A stretch of DNA of 64,000 nucleotides from Acuticoccus sp965213555 (GCF_965213555.1 NZ_OZ243890.1:3472001-3536000), one strand, 5' to 3'; shown: positions 8,044 through 17,150, counted from the first letter of the stretch. The notes: generated by a model from the sequence alone, not told the origin. Program-made: numbers and translations.

Positions 8044-9012
8044 TCACTGGGCTTCGGTCATCCGCAGGTACCAGGGCTCGAGGTCGGGGAACTGCGCGAC
8101 GACCTCCTTGGCCTTCTCACGGAACGGCGTCTGGTCGATCTCGATGACGGTCATGCCGCCGGCCTCGAGCTCCTTGAGCAGCGCCTCTTCGTTGGCTTCG
8201 ATGTACGCGTTGTACTCCTGCGCTGCGGCCGCGGCAGCCTTCTCCAGCGCCTGCTGCAGCTCGGAGGGCAGCGCCTCGAACTTGTCGGCGTTCATCTGGA
8301 AGGTGAAGCCGTTCGCCATGTGCGAGGTGCGGATGAGGTAGTCCTGGACCTCGTTCAGCGAGTTCTTGGCGATCGTCGGCAGCGGGTTCTCCTGCGCGTC
8401 GATCACCCCTTGCTGCAACGAGGTGAACACCTCGGAGAACGGCATCGGCGTCGGGCTGGCGCCGAACGTCTGCCAGGTGACGAGGCGCTCCTTGACGGGC
8501 GTCACGCGGATCTTGAGCCCCTCGAGGTCCTCGATGGACTCCACCCGCTTGTTGGAGGTGAGCTCGCGCGTGCCCCGGAACATGTGGCCGAGGAGCTTGA
8601 AGTTCGCCTCCTCGGCGATCGTCTGCTTGATCTCCTCGCCGACCGGACCGGTCCAGATGTCAAGGTAGTGTTCGGCGTCGCGGAACAGGTACGGCATCGA
8701 CTCGATGCCGGCGAGCGGGTGGAAGGAGGACAGGGTGCCGATGCTCTCGAGCACGATGTCGACCGTGCCCTGTTGAAGCCCCTCCTGCACCTCGTTCGAC
8801 TTGCCGAGCTGCGCGGCGGGGAAGACACGCACGTCAAGCTCGCCGTCCGACTCCTCGGCTGCGACGCGGGCGAACGTTTCGGCGGCGGTGTGCCGGGGGT
8901 CCGCCGGGTCGACGTTGTGCGCCAGGCGCAACGTCGTCTCGGCCGCTGCGGGCCACGCGATGGCCAGCGCGGCGAACGCGGCGAGCGATGCCTTCGTGAT
9001 GGGATGGGTCAC
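8044..9012 (-). CDS. dctP: TRAP transporter periplasmic binding protein (DctP family)
   Basis: 322 residues from a GTG preceded by a gaggagga ribosome site. There is no ATG in frame nearby. A signal peptide (hydrophobic core about residues 8-20, AxA cleavage before ETTLRLAHN) directs it to the periplasm. The family core includes LGKSNEVQEGLQQGT, EDLEGLKIRVTP and the IDAQENP motif. It binds an organic acid and hands it to the DctQM permease encoded just upstream. The order here is Q-M-P, with the binding protein last. The ligand is unknown; a hydroxy-dicarboxylate would suit the neighbouring dehydrogenase. Confidence 0.93.
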   Translation of the reverse strand: MTHPITKASLAAFAALAIAWPAAAETTLRLAHNVDPADPRHTAAETFARVAAEESDGELDVRVFPAAQLGKSNEVQEGLQQGTVDIVLESIGTLSSFHPLAGIESMPYLFRDAEHYLDIWTGPVGEEIKQTIAEEANFKLLGHMFRGTRELTSNKRVESIEDLEGLKIRVTPVKERLVTWQTFGASPTPMPFSEVFTSLQQGVIDAQENPLPTIAKNSLNEVQDYLIRTSHMANGFTFQMNADKFEALPSELQQALEKAAAAAAQEYNAYIEANEEALLKELEAGGMTVIEIDQTPFREKAKEVVAQFPDLEPWYLRMTEAQ

Positions 9013-9062
9013 GGTCTTCCTCCTCGTCTTGGCCGCTGGATTGGTTGGGCTGACGCCGCGGC

Positions 9063-10343
9063 TCAGCGCGCCAGCTCGGGAAGCCACAGGACGACGAACG
9101 GCACGTAGGTGATGATGAGGAGCACCAGGAGCATCGTCGCGATGAAGGGGAGCGCCGCGATCGCGGCGCGGTCGATGCGCACGTCGCCGATCCGCGCTGC
9201 AAGGTTCAGGCACAGTCCGATCGGCGGCGTGACCAGCCCGATCAGCAGGTTGAACACGATCACGACGCCGAAGTGGGTCGGGTCGATCCCGACCTCCGGC
9301 AGCACCGGCAGGATCACCGGCAGTAGGATGAGGAGCGCCGCCTTGGCCTCCATGAACATGCCGACGAACAGGAACAGGACGTTGAAGAGGGCCAGGATGG
9401 CCCACTTGTTCGCCGACACCTCGAGGATCGCGGCGGCGACGACCTGGGGGACCTCGAGGATGGTCAGGACCCAGGCGAAGAGCAGCGCCGCCGCCGCCAC
9501 CGTCATCAGGGTGCCGACCTTGATGGCGGCGCTGATGAACACGCCCGGCAGGTGGCGCAGCTTGAGGTCGCCGTAGACGAAGAGGCCGACGACGAGCGCG
9601 TAGACCACGGCGACACCGGCGGCCTCGGTCACCGTGAAGACGCCCGACAGCAGACCCCCGATGATGAGGAACGGCAGGAACACCGCCCAGGATGCGGACA
9701 GGAACGCCCGCCAAATCTGACCGACGCTCGCCCGCTCGTAGACCGGGTAGGCGCGGCGGCGGGAGATCCACCAGCTCGTGCCAAGGAGGCCGGCGCCGAG
9801 CATGAGCCCCGGCGTGTAGCCCGCCAGGAAGAGGTCGGTGATCGAGACGTTGGCGACGACCCCATAGATGATGAGCGTGATCGACGGCGGGATGATCGGC
9901 CCGCAGGTCGACGAGCACGCGGTGAGCGCGACCGAGAAGTCCGCGTCGTAGCGTTCGCGCACCATGGCGGGGATCAGGATCGAGCCGATGGAGGCGGTGT
10001 CGGCGGTCGCCGAGCCCGAGATGCCGCCGAACAGCATGGAGGAGACGACGTTCACCTGCGCGAGGCCGCCGGCCATGTGGCCGACCAGCGCGTTGGCGAA
10101 CGCGATGATGCGCTGGGTGATGCCGCCGGCGTTCATCAGCTCGCCGACAAGCAGGAAGAACGGGATCGCCATGAACGCGAACGAGTTGATCCCGGCGATG
10201 AAGCGCTGCGGCACGATGGTGAGCGGCAGCCCGGGCTCCACGACGACGAGCGTGACGAGCGAGGCCACGCCGAGGCTGAAGGGAAGCGGCAGCCCGATCG
10301 CGAGCGTGACGAGGAGCGTCACGACGAGCACCGCGACGCCCAT
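9063..10343 (-). CDS. dctM: TRAP transporter large permease (DctM family)
   Basis: 426 residues, almost entirely hydrophobic, with about 12 expected membrane segments. Conserved DctM blocks are visible: FMAIPFFLLVGELMNAGGIT, MLFGGISGSATADTASIGS, CGPIIPPSI and NLLIGLVTPPIG. It forms the cation-coupled translocation channel of the TRAP system. Its ATG overlaps the DctQ stop, so expression is coupled. Confidence 0.95.
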   Translation of the reverse strand: MGVAVLVVTLLVTLAIGLPLPFSLGVASLVTLVVVEPGLPLTIVPQRFIAGINSFAFMAIPFFLLVGELMNAGGITQRIIAFANALVGHMAGGLAQVNVVSSMLFGGISGSATADTASIGSILIPAMVRERYDADFSVALTACSSTCGPIIPPSITLIIYGVVANVSITDLFLAGYTPGLMLGAGLLGTSWWISRRRAYPVYERASVGQIWRAFLSASWAVFLPFLIIGGLLSGVFTVTEAAGVAVVYALVVGLFVYGDLKLRHLPGVFISAAIKVGTLMTVAAAALLFAWVLTILEVPQVVAAAILEVSANKWAILALFNVLFLFVGMFMEAKAALLILLPVILPVLPEVGIDPTHFGVVIVFNLLIGLVTPPIGLCLNLAARIGDVRIDRAAIAALPFIATMLLVLLIITYVPFVVLWLPELAR

Positions 10344-10822
10344 CAGAAGGCGCCCCGCTCGCCCTTGAGGATCAGCTCGGCGGTGAACAGGAGCATCGCC
10401 ACCGCGGAGACCGGCACGGACAGGTAGAGCCAGAACACTCCAATGCCGAGGCCGGGCATCGTCTGGCGCATGTTGCTGCTCGCAAGCTGCCAGCCATGGA
10501 CGAGGAGCACGATGGCGAAGGCGGCGACGCACGCGAAGCGCGCCCACGCCGCCGCACGCTGCGCCCACGTGGGGAACGCCTCGAGCAGGAAGTCGACGCG
10601 GATGTTCGCCTGATGGCGGATGCCGAGCGCGAAACCCAACATCACCAGCCAGATCATCGACGTGCGCGCCAGCTCCTCGCTCCAGAAGGTCGGCGCGCCG
10701 AACACGTAGCGCATCACCACCTCGTAGCTGACGGTGACGATCATCACGGCGAACAGGATGACCGCCGCGAACCGCAGGATGGCCTCACCGACGTGGCTCG
10801 TTCCGACGATGAACGCCCGCAT
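10343..10822 (-). CDS. dctQ: TRAP transporter small permease (DctQ family)
   Basis: 159 residues with four predicted membrane helices. The helix-2 region carries the family motif FWSEELARTSMIWLVMLG. It pairs with DctM. It is the first gene of the dctQ-dctM-dctP-dehydrogenase-gntR run, separated from the preceding UxaA-type genes by about 180 bases that hold the likely promoter. Confidence 0.93.
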   Translation of the reverse strand: MRAFIVGTSHVGEAILRFAAVILFAVMIVTVSYEVVMRYVFGAPTFWSEELARTSMIWLVMLGFALGIRHQANIRVDFLLEAFPTWAQRAAAWARFACVAAFAIVLLVHGWQLASSNMRQTMPGLGIGVFWLYLSVPVSAVAMLLFTAELILKGERGAF

Positions 10823-10840
10823 GGGCTCTCCCGTGGCACA

Positions 10841-10875
10841 ACAGTATCCACGCTGATATATCTGATCGTACAGCA
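10841..10875 (-). promoter_or_regulatory. Candidate operator/promoter region before dctQ
   Basis: An AT-rich island in otherwise very GC-rich DNA. The perfect palindrome GATATATC (10855-10862) lies within CTGATATATCTGATC, 32 bases before the dctQ start codon. On the minus strand GATACT could serve as a -10 element. It is the obvious binding place for the co-transcribed GntR regulator, but this rests only on position and symmetry. Confidence 0.3.
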
Positions 10876-11005
10876 GCGCAAGCGCGGCGGGCGTGAGGAG
10901 TTGATCCGGGAGTCGAAGCGCCGCTCAGCCGTGGGGAGGATAGGAGATCGTCCGGCGGAGGTGGGCCGAGCCTCTGGAGGACCGCGACGACGATCAGCAA
11001 GCTTC

Positions 11006-11302
11006 CTACCCGTCGGCGTCCTTCGCGCGAGCCCTGAGGCTTCGCAGGTTGTGGACGTGGACGTGGCCGCCGCGTGCGATCGGGGCGGTCGTCGCGCCGA
11101 TCACCGCGCCGTACTTGCGCACCGGCGTGCCGCTCGGAAGGTCGGTGAGCGCGAGCTTGTGGAACGCAGGGATCGCGTCGCGGACGCTGATCCGCACGGG
11201 GCCGTCGGGTCCGGCGACGACGGCCTCGGCGCCGGGCTCGAGCGCTCGCAGCGCGGTCGCCACCTCGTCGGCGGGGTCGAGCATGATCGCGTCGGCGCTC
11301 AC
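11006..11302 (-). CDS. UxaA/SuyA-type small subunit (SAF domain)
   Basis: 98 residues from a GTG overlapping the stop of the large subunit gene. It is a stand-alone SAF domain, equivalent to the N-terminal part of altronate dehydratase and to SuyA of (R)-sulfolactate sulfo-lyase. The conserved end GHVHVHNLRSLR is characteristic. It would form a two-component lyase with the adjacent large subunit, removing water (or sulfite) from a hydroxy or sulfo acid. Substrate is not determinable from the sequence. The order is large subunit first, then small. Confidence 0.85.
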   Translation of the reverse strand: MSADAIMLDPADEVATALRALEPGAEAVVAGPDGPVRISVRDAIPAFHKLALTDLPSGTPVRKYGAVIGATTAPIARGGHVHVHNLRSLRARAKDADG

Positions 11303-12459
11303 AGCGCCTCGCCGAGGCGGCTGACGGTCTCCTCGCCGTCGCCGAAGATCTCCGAGAAGGTGAGGGTGCCCGAGGCCACCGCGCGGACCTCCTCCAGGAG
11401 CCGGCGCGCGGCCTCGGGAAGGTCTTCGCGTCCCGCGGCGAGCGCCGCCGCGCTGACGTCCACCTGCGTGCCAAGCCGCTCCGCGGTCGCGGCGTTGGCG
11501 GTGAGCTTGATCGTCGGCGCGAGGCGGCTGCCGAAGGAGTTGCCCACCCCCGTCGTGAACAGCACGAGGTTGGCGCCCGCGGCGACGAACCCGGTGACCG
11601 ACTCGGGCGCGTAGGCGGGGGCGTCCATCAGCCACCTGCCAGGCGCGGTCGGACGCTCCGCGTAGGCGAGGAGGCCGGCGATGGGGCCCGTGCCCGCCTT
11701 CGCGATGGCGCCGAGCGACTTCTCCTCGATGGTCGACAGCCCGCCCTCGATGTTGGTGCGGCTCGGGTTGGTCCCGGTGAGGTCGACGCCGGCGTCGATC
11801 GCGAGGCGCTCGCGCCGCACGACCGCCGCGCGGATCGACTCGGCGAGCGCCGGCGACGCGGCCCGTTCGGCGAGCCGGTCCTCGGCGCCGAGCCACTCGA
11901 CGGTCTCGCCGACGATCGCGATGCCGCTGGCGTCGGCGACGGCGTCCGCGACGGCGCCCAGGAGCGGGTTCGCCGCGAGGCCGGAGGAGGGATCGGACCG
12001 TCCGCATTCCAGCCCGAGCGTCAGGCCGGACAACGGCACGGACCGTCGCCGCTGGCGCGAGAGGTCCTTCAGGAGCACGGCGCCGGCGCGCACGCCGCGG
12101 TCGATCAACGTCAGCGCATCGTGGCCGACGTGGTCGAACACCAGTGGCTCAACCGGCGTGCCGACCCTCGTCGCCTCCGCCGCGACCTCGTCGACGGCGC
12201 CCTCGTCGGCACCCACGACCACGACGCCGCCGACGTTGGGGTGCGCGGCCAGCCCTGCGAGCGCGCGGCGGTGGGTGGCGCGGTCCTCACCGACCATGCC
12301 GCCGCCGTAGGGCGTGCCCGCGTAGACGGCACCCGCCAGCGAGGCCGCGATGCGACGGCCCGACGGTCCCGTGAGCCCGGTGACGGACAGGACAAGGAGG
12401 TGGTTGCGCGTCCCGAACCGGCCGTCGGCACGCGCGTAGCCCTCGAACGTCCCGCTCAT
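11299..12459 (-). CDS. UxaA/SuyB-type large dehydratase or sulfo-lyase subunit
   Basis: 386 residues, start ATG overlapping the TctA stop. The N-terminus has ARADGRFGTRNHLLVL, close to the family signature GxxRxDGRxGTRN. LECGRSDPSSGLAANP corresponds to the ECGGSDxxSGxxANP motif, here with arginine for the second glycine. The family includes the altronate and galactarate dehydratases and the large subunit SuyB of (R)-sulfolactate sulfo-lyase; a separate large subunit of about this length beside a separate SAF subunit is the SuyAB layout. It follows tctCBA in one transcription unit, so the imported solute is probably its substrate. Confidence 0.85.
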   Translation of the reverse strand: MSGTFEGYARADGRFGTRNHLLVLSVTGLTGPSGRRIAASLAGAVYAGTPYGGGMVGEDRATHRRALAGLAAHPNVGGVVVVGADEGAVDEVAAEATRVGTPVEPLVFDHVGHDALTLIDRGVRAGAVLLKDLSRQRRRSVPLSGLTLGLECGRSDPSSGLAANPLLGAVADAVADASGIAIVGETVEWLGAEDRLAERAASPALAESIRAAVVRRERLAIDAGVDLTGTNPSRTNIEGGLSTIEEKSLGAIAKAGTGPIAGLLAYAERPTAPGRWLMDAPAYAPESVTGFVAAGANLVLFTTGVGNSFGSRLAPTIKLTANAATAERLGTQVDVSAAALAAGREDLPEAARRLLEEVRAVASGTLTFSEIFGDGEETVSRLGEAL

Positions 12460-13991
12460 CGCGTCGGGTCGCGATCGCCCGACGACGGCGCGGAGGTCGC
12501 CGCCGCCCGCACCGCGCGGGCCTCCCGCCACGTCCGCACGAAGGGGAACACGAGGAGGACGAGGGCGATCGACAGGAAGATGAGGGGCAGCGGGCGGGTG
12601 AACATCGGCTCGATGGAGCCGGCCGTCATCATCAGCCCCGAGCGCAGCTTCTCCTCCATGAGGGGCGCGAGCACGAAGCCGATGACGAACGGCCCCAGGG
12701 GAAAGCCCGCCCGTTCCATCGCGAAGCCGAGCACCCCGAAGCCGAGCATTACCCACACGTCGAACATCGTGTTGTCGAGCGCGAACGCCCCGATGATGCA
12801 GAACACCAGGATGATCGGCAGCAGGAAGGTGCGCGGTACGTACATCACCTGGCTGACGAACCTCACCGAGCCCATCATGACGACGTACATGATGACGTTG
12901 GCGACGAGGCACGCGGCGATCATCGCCCACACGACGTCGGCGTTGGTCAGGAACAGCGTCGGCCCGGGCTGGATCGAGTGGATCATCAGGGCGCCGATGA
13001 GGATGGCGTCGATCACCGAGCCGGGGATGCCCATGGCGATGAGGGGGATCAGCGCGCCGCCGACGGTGGCGTTGTTCGCGGCCTCCGACGCCACGATGCC
13101 CTCCTCCGAGCCGTGGCCATACTCCTGCGGCGCCCGGCTCATGTTCTTCGCCGCGGTGTAGGCCATGATCGAGCCGATCGAGGCGCCGATCCCCGGCAGG
13201 ATGCCGACCCACGTGCCGATCAGCGAGGAGCGGACGAGGTTGACCGCCTGCCGCCGCCAGTCGCTGAGCGACATCAGCATGCCCGACAGGGACGTCTCGA
13301 TCCGCTCGATCTTCTTGGCGATCGAGACGATGTCGCCGATGATCTGGCTCACGGCGAAGATGCCGATCAGGACCGGCAACAGCTTCAGCCCGCCGTTGAG
13401 CACGTACCAATCCCAGGTGAGGCGCGGCTGACCGGCGGACGGGTCGACGCCCGGCATGGAGACGAGCATGCCGAGGAAGCCTGCGATCAACCCCTTCACC
13501 ATCGAGCCCTGGCTGACGGAGGCGATCAGCACCATCGCCATCAGGATGAGCGTGAAGTACTCGAACGGGCCGAAGCGGGTGGCCCAGATGGACAGCGGCT
13601 TGGCGAGGAGCAGGAGGACGATCCAGGAGACGAGGCCGCCGACGAAGGACGCCGCGATCCCGAGCCCCAGCGCCCGGCCCGGGCGGCCGGCCATCGCCAT
13701 GGGGTGCCCGTCGAACGTCGTGACGACGTTGGAGGGCGTGCCCGGCATGCGCAGCAGGGTCGCCGTGATGAGCCCGCCGGTGATCGAGCCGACGTACATG
13801 CCGATGAGGAGCACGATGGCGTTGACCGGCTCCATGTAGAAGGTCAGCGGCAGGGTCAGCGCGATCAGCATCGCGCCCGACAGCCCCGGGATCGCCCCGA
13901 CGACGATCCCGAGCACCGTGCCGAGGACGACGTAGAAGAACGGCAGCGGCGTGAAGATGTGAGCCAGCGCCCCGGTGAGCCCGTCGATCAT
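12456..13991 (-). CDS. tctA: Tripartite tricarboxylate transporter permease TctA
   Basis: 511 residues, the usual TctA size, with about 12 membrane helices. Family signatures LGTVLGIVVGAIPGLSGAM and LLRMPGTPSNVVTTFDG near residues 25-100 are intact, as is PGIGASIGSIMAYTAAK later. It forms the inner-membrane channel of a TTT system and works with TctB and the periplasmic TctC encoded upstream. The 4-base overlap with the UxaA/SuyB gene ties transport to catabolism of the same solute. Confidence 0.95.
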   Translation of the reverse strand: MIDGLTGALAHIFTPLPFFYVVLGTVLGIVVGAIPGLSGAMLIALTLPLTFYMEPVNAIVLLIGMYVGSITGGLITATLLRMPGTPSNVVTTFDGHPMAMAGRPGRALGLGIAASFVGGLVSWIVLLLLAKPLSIWATRFGPFEYFTLILMAMVLIASVSQGSMVKGLIAGFLGMLVSMPGVDPSAGQPRLTWDWYVLNGGLKLLPVLIGIFAVSQIIGDIVSIAKKIERIETSLSGMLMSLSDWRRQAVNLVRSSLIGTWVGILPGIGASIGSIMAYTAAKNMSRAPQEYGHGSEEGIVASEAANNATVGGALIPLIAMGIPGSVIDAILIGALMIHSIQPGPTLFLTNADVVWAMIAACLVANVIMYVVMMGSVRFVSQVMYVPRTFLLPIILVFCIIGAFALDNTMFDVWVMLGFGVLGFAMERAGFPLGPFVIGFVLAPLMEEKLRSGLMMTAGSIEPMFTRPLPLIFLSIALVLLVFPFVRTWREARAVRAAATSAPSSGDRDPTR

Positions 13992-14001
13992 GGCAAGCGC
14001 C

Positions 14002-14478
14002 TCACAAGCCGGGCAGGTCGACGACGAAGACGCGGGTGAAGACGTACTGCGCGCCCCAGCCGACGATGACCGCCGCGACGGCCGCCGCCGCCATGGCGGA
14101 CAGCCGAAGGCGGGCGAGGAGCGCGATCGCGAGGAACAAAAACGCCGCGGTCAGCGGCGCGAAGTCCAGCACGCGGGCGTCGAGCACCATGACGTAGGCC
14201 ACGGTGAGCGCCGCGATCGCCACGGCGTCGACGGGTCGAGGTCGGTAATCCTCGGGCGGCGGCTCGGCGCCCGCGCGCAGCCGTCGCCAGGCGCCGATGC
14301 CGACCGCGATCGACAGGAGCATGATGAGGAGCGCCGTCGCCTGGGGCACCGGCGCCGACCCGAGCGGCTCGAAGGTGCCGGCCGGGATGTCGCGCGTCTC
14401 CCACAGGACGAGCGTGCATGCGGCGACGAAGAACGCCGCCACCGCGATCTCCCAACGGGGAGAGCCTTGAAGGTCCAT
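14002..14478 (-). CDS. tctB: Tripartite tricarboxylate transporter small permease TctB
   Basis: 158 residues with four hydrophobic helices and a hydrophilic linker at about residues 66-80. This is the pattern of the poorly conserved TctB (DUF1468) subunit. The position between tctC and tctA, with a gap of 10 bases to tctA, supports the assignment more strongly than sequence does. Confidence 0.9.
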   Translation of the reverse strand: MDLQGSPRWEIAVAAFFVAACTLVLWETRDIPAGTFEPLGSAPVPQATALLIMLLSIAVGIGAWRRLRAGAEPPPEDYRPRPVDAVAIAALTVAYVMVLDARVLDFAPLTAAFLFLAIALLARLRLSAMAAAAVAAVIVGWGAQYVFTRVFVVDLPGL

Positions 14479-14531
14479 CGGCGCGCTCCGGAAGCGCGGC
14501 GCCGCCGGTCGATCCGGGCGGCGCCGTCGCC

Positions 14532-15506
14532 CTACTTCTGGGCGGCCTGCTGGGCGATGGGCTCGATCCGCTCCCAGGTCTCGTCGAGGGACGCCTGGAG
14601 CTCCTCACCCTTGCGGAAGATGGGGTCGAACATCTTCGAGTCGTAGAACTTCGCGATGCGCTCGGTCTGGGTCGCCTCCTCCAGCGCGTTCGCCATGCCC
14701 TCGATCGCCTCTTGCGGCGTGCCCTTCGGAGCGAACCACCAGCTCTCGATGCAGTAGTCCATGTCGTAGCCGAGCTCCTTCATCGTCGGCACGTCCGGCA
14801 GGTGGTCGACGCGCTCGGGCCCGGTGTAGGCGAGCGGCTTGATCTGAGCCTCCGGGTTCTCCGATCCGTCGGGCATGCGTGTGAAGTTCGCGACCTCTGC
14901 GGCGGACAGCACCGTCGCGTCCGTCTGATCGCCGGTCAGCGCCGTGAAGTTCTCCGTGCCGCCGCCGATCTGGACGAAGCGGAACTTCGCCCCCTCGACG
15001 AGGTTCTGCAGCATGATGCCGCCCATGTGGTTGATCGCTCCAAGGTTGGCGCCAAAGAGCAGGGTGTCGGGCTCCTCGGCCGCCTTCGCGAGCAGCTCTT
15101 CGACCGACTCGATCCCCGAGTCCTTGCGCACCATCGGCAGCACACAGAACTGTCCTGTGGTCGCGACCGGCTCGTAGTCGCGGTAGCCGAAGTCGAAGAT
15201 GCCGCCGCCCTCACCGCCCATCAGCGCGATGTGGAGGGTGAGGAAGGTGTAGCCGTCGGCCTCGGCCTCCATCACCTGGCGAGCCCCGATGGAGAAGTGC
15301 CCGCCGACGTTCACCACCGTCATCGGCTGCTCGAGGATGTCGTTCTCCTCGATGGCGGCTTGGAAGGCGCGCGTGACCTGATCGGACGTGCCTCCGGCGT
15401 TGAATGGCACGACCACCTTGATCGGCTTCTCCGGCCAGTCCGCGTACGCGGCGCCGGAGGTGGAGACGGCGGCCGCGAACGCGGCGGTGGCTAGGATGCG
15501 AGACAT
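14532..15506 (-). CDS. tctC: Tripartite tricarboxylate transporter substrate-binding protein TctC
   Basis: 324 residues. A signal peptide ends near AYADWPEKPIK. The family core follows: KVVVPFNAGGTSDQVTRAF, VVNVGGHFSIGARQVMEAE and the typical FVQIGGGTENFTALTGDQ. It is a periplasmic Bug-type binding protein that captures a carboxylate, sulfonate or amide and passes it to TctAB. It is the first gene of the tctCBA-uxaA unit and faces the divergent sulfatase gene across 156 bases. Ligand unknown. Confidence 0.94.
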   Translation of the reverse strand: MSRILATAAFAAAVSTSGAAYADWPEKPIKVVVPFNAGGTSDQVTRAFQAAIEENDILEQPMTVVNVGGHFSIGARQVMEAEADGYTFLTLHIALMGGEGGGIFDFGYRDYEPVATTGQFCVLPMVRKDSGIESVEELLAKAAEEPDTLLFGANLGAINHMGGIMLQNLVEGAKFRFVQIGGGTENFTALTGDQTDATVLSAAEVANFTRMPDGSENPEAQIKPLAYTGPERVDHLPDVPTMKELGYDMDYCIESWWFAPKGTPQEAIEGMANALEEATQTERIAKFYDSKMFDPIFRKGEELQASLDETWERIEPIAQQAAQK

Positions 15507-15557
15507 GGATCCTCCCTTGGCCCTTCGACGTGCCGAGAACGGGGCACGGCGAGTTCT

Positions 15558-15608
15558 TTGCTTCTTTCAGGCGTGGCGAGCATAATGAGAAGATGGACCT
15601 TGGAACAA
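15558..15608. promoter_or_regulatory. Back-to-back promoters between tctC and the sulfatase gene
   Basis: Plus strand: TTGCTT (15558-15563), a 17-base spacer and CATAAT (15581-15586) lie about 75 bases before the sulfatase ATG. Minus strand: TTGTTC (15608-15603), an 18-base spacer and TATGCT (15584-15579) face tctC. The two -10 boxes overlap, so one regulator could switch both units. The call is based on resemblance to sigma-70 consensus only. Confidence 0.4.
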
Positions 15609-15662
15609 GACGGGCGCTTGTCCACAAGCGCCGAGCGGCACGGGACCGCGTAGGGCATCGCC

Positions 15663-17150
15663 ATGGAAGCGCCTGAGCCGGCGGGTCGGCCGAACGTCCT
15701 CCTCATCTGCGTCGACCAGTGGCCCGGCGCCTTGTTCGGCCACCGGGGACACCCGGTCGTCGAAACGCCGACGCTGGACCAGCTGGCGCGCAACGGCGTC
15801 GCCTTCCCGCGGGCCTACTCCGAGTGCCCGATCTGCATCCCCGCACGGCGTACGCTGATGACCGGGACGAGCCCGCGCACCCACGGCGACCGCACCTTCC
15901 AGCCGGGGATGCCGATGCCGGACCTGCCGACGATCGCACAGAGCTTCGCCTCCGCCGGCTACCGGTGCGTCGCGGTGGGCAAGCTGCACGCCTTCCCGCA
16001 GCGCGACCGGATGGGGTTCCACGAGGCGCTCATCGCGGAGGAGGGGCGTCCCCAGCTCGGCGCGGTGGACGATTACGACCTCTACCTCTCGGACCGGGGC
16101 TACACCGGCCAGCAGTTCCTGCACGGCATGGGGAACAACGACTACGGCTGGCGCACGTGGCACCTGCCGGAGGACTGTCACGTCACCAACTGGACGACGT
16201 TCGCCATGTGCCGCGAGATCAAGCGGCGCGACCCGACGCGGCCGCAGTTCTGGCACCTGTCCTACACCCAGCCTCATCCGCCGATCGTGCCGCTCGCCGC
16301 GTACCTGGAACGCTACACGCGCCGCACGCCGCCGCCGGCGCTGACGGCGGATTGGGCAAGCGGCGAGCTGCCGCCGGCGCTCCAGTCCGTACGTGCCTAC
16401 TGGGAGGCGCTTTCGCCGGAGCGGCTGGCGGACGTCCGGCGCGCGTTCTACGCGCTGTGCACCCACATCGACGCGCAGCTTCGCCTCGTCATCGGCACGC
16501 TGCGCGAGGAGGGTTTGCTCGACGACACCATCATCCTCTTCACCGGCGACCACGGCGACATGCTGGGCGACTTCGGACTCTACGCGAAGCGCGTGATGTA
16601 CGAGGGCTCGGCCAACGTCCCGATGATCCTCGTCCCCCGCGCCGGGGACACCGTGATCGAGCCGGGCACTACCGACATGCGCCTCGTCGGCCTCCAGGAC
16701 GTGATGCCGACTCTGCTGGGCCTCGCTGGCGTGCGCGTGCCGCAGACCTGCGAGGGCCTGTCGATGGTCGGCGAGGCGGTGCGCGGGACGCTGTACTGCG
16801 AGGCGCTCGAGGGGGCCAAGGCGATGCGGATGCTGCATGACGGTCGCCACAAGCTGCTGTTCTACCCGGCCGGCGGAAGGGTGCAGCTCTTCGACCTCGA
16901 GGCCGACCCCCACGAGCTCGTCGACCGCGCGTCCGACCCTGCCTACGCCTCGGTCCGAGCGGCGCTCGAGGACAAGCTCGGCGGCGAGCTCTACGGCGAG
17001 GACGCGGGCCTCGGCGCCGGCGGGCGCCTGGCAGGGCGGCCGGCGGAGCCGTGGCGCGCCGCGCCGAACCGTGACCTGTCCGGCCAGCGTGGGCTGCACT
17101 ATCCCCAGCCGCCCTACAGCGACCCGAGCAAGGTCGTCGGCACGTCATGA
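15663..17150 (+). CDS. Sulfatase (formylglycine-dependent), coupled to an unknown protein
   Basis: 495 residues. NVLLICVDQWPG opens the fold, CIPAR (Cys58) is the site of formylglycine formation and FTGDHGDMLGDFGLYAKR holds metal ligands. It resembles choline-sulfatase/arylsulfatase-type and phosphonate monoester hydrolase-type enzymes. The C-terminal 40 residues are rich in Gly, Arg and Pro. No signal peptide is seen, so a cytoplasmic enzyme acting on an imported ester is likely. It diverges from tctC and its stop overlaps the start of the next gene (ATGA), implying stoichiometric expression with that unrecognised protein. Confidence 0.92.
   Translation: MEAPEPAGRPNVLLICVDQWPGALFGHRGHPVVETPTLDQLARNGVAFPRAYSECPICIPARRTLMTGTSPRTHGDRTFQPGMPMPDLPTIAQSFASAGYRCVAVGKLHAFPQRDRMGFHEALIAEEGRPQLGAVDDYDLYLSDRGYTGQQFLHGMGNNDYGWRTWHLPEDCHVTNWTTFAMCREIKRRDPTRPQFWHLSYTQPHPPIVPLAAYLERYTRRTPPPALTADWASGELPPALQSVRAYWEALSPERLADVRRAFYALCTHIDAQLRLVIGTLREEGLLDDTIILFTGDHGDMLGDFGLYAKRVMYEGSANVPMILVPRAGDTVIEPGTTDMRLVGLQDVMPTLLGLAGVRVPQTCEGLSMVGEAVRGTLYCEALEGAKAMRMLHDGRHKLLFYPAGGRVQLFDLEADPHELVDRASDPAYASVRAALEDKLGGELYGEDAGLGAGGRLAGRPAEPWRAAPNRDLSGQRGLHYPQPPYSDPSKVVGTS

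Noticed and set aside
8044..9918. A 624-codon frame suggesting a DctM-DctP fusion
   Set aside because: The first 300 codons are the wrong frame of dctM. DctP starts at the GTG at 9012 with its own ribosome site and signal peptide.
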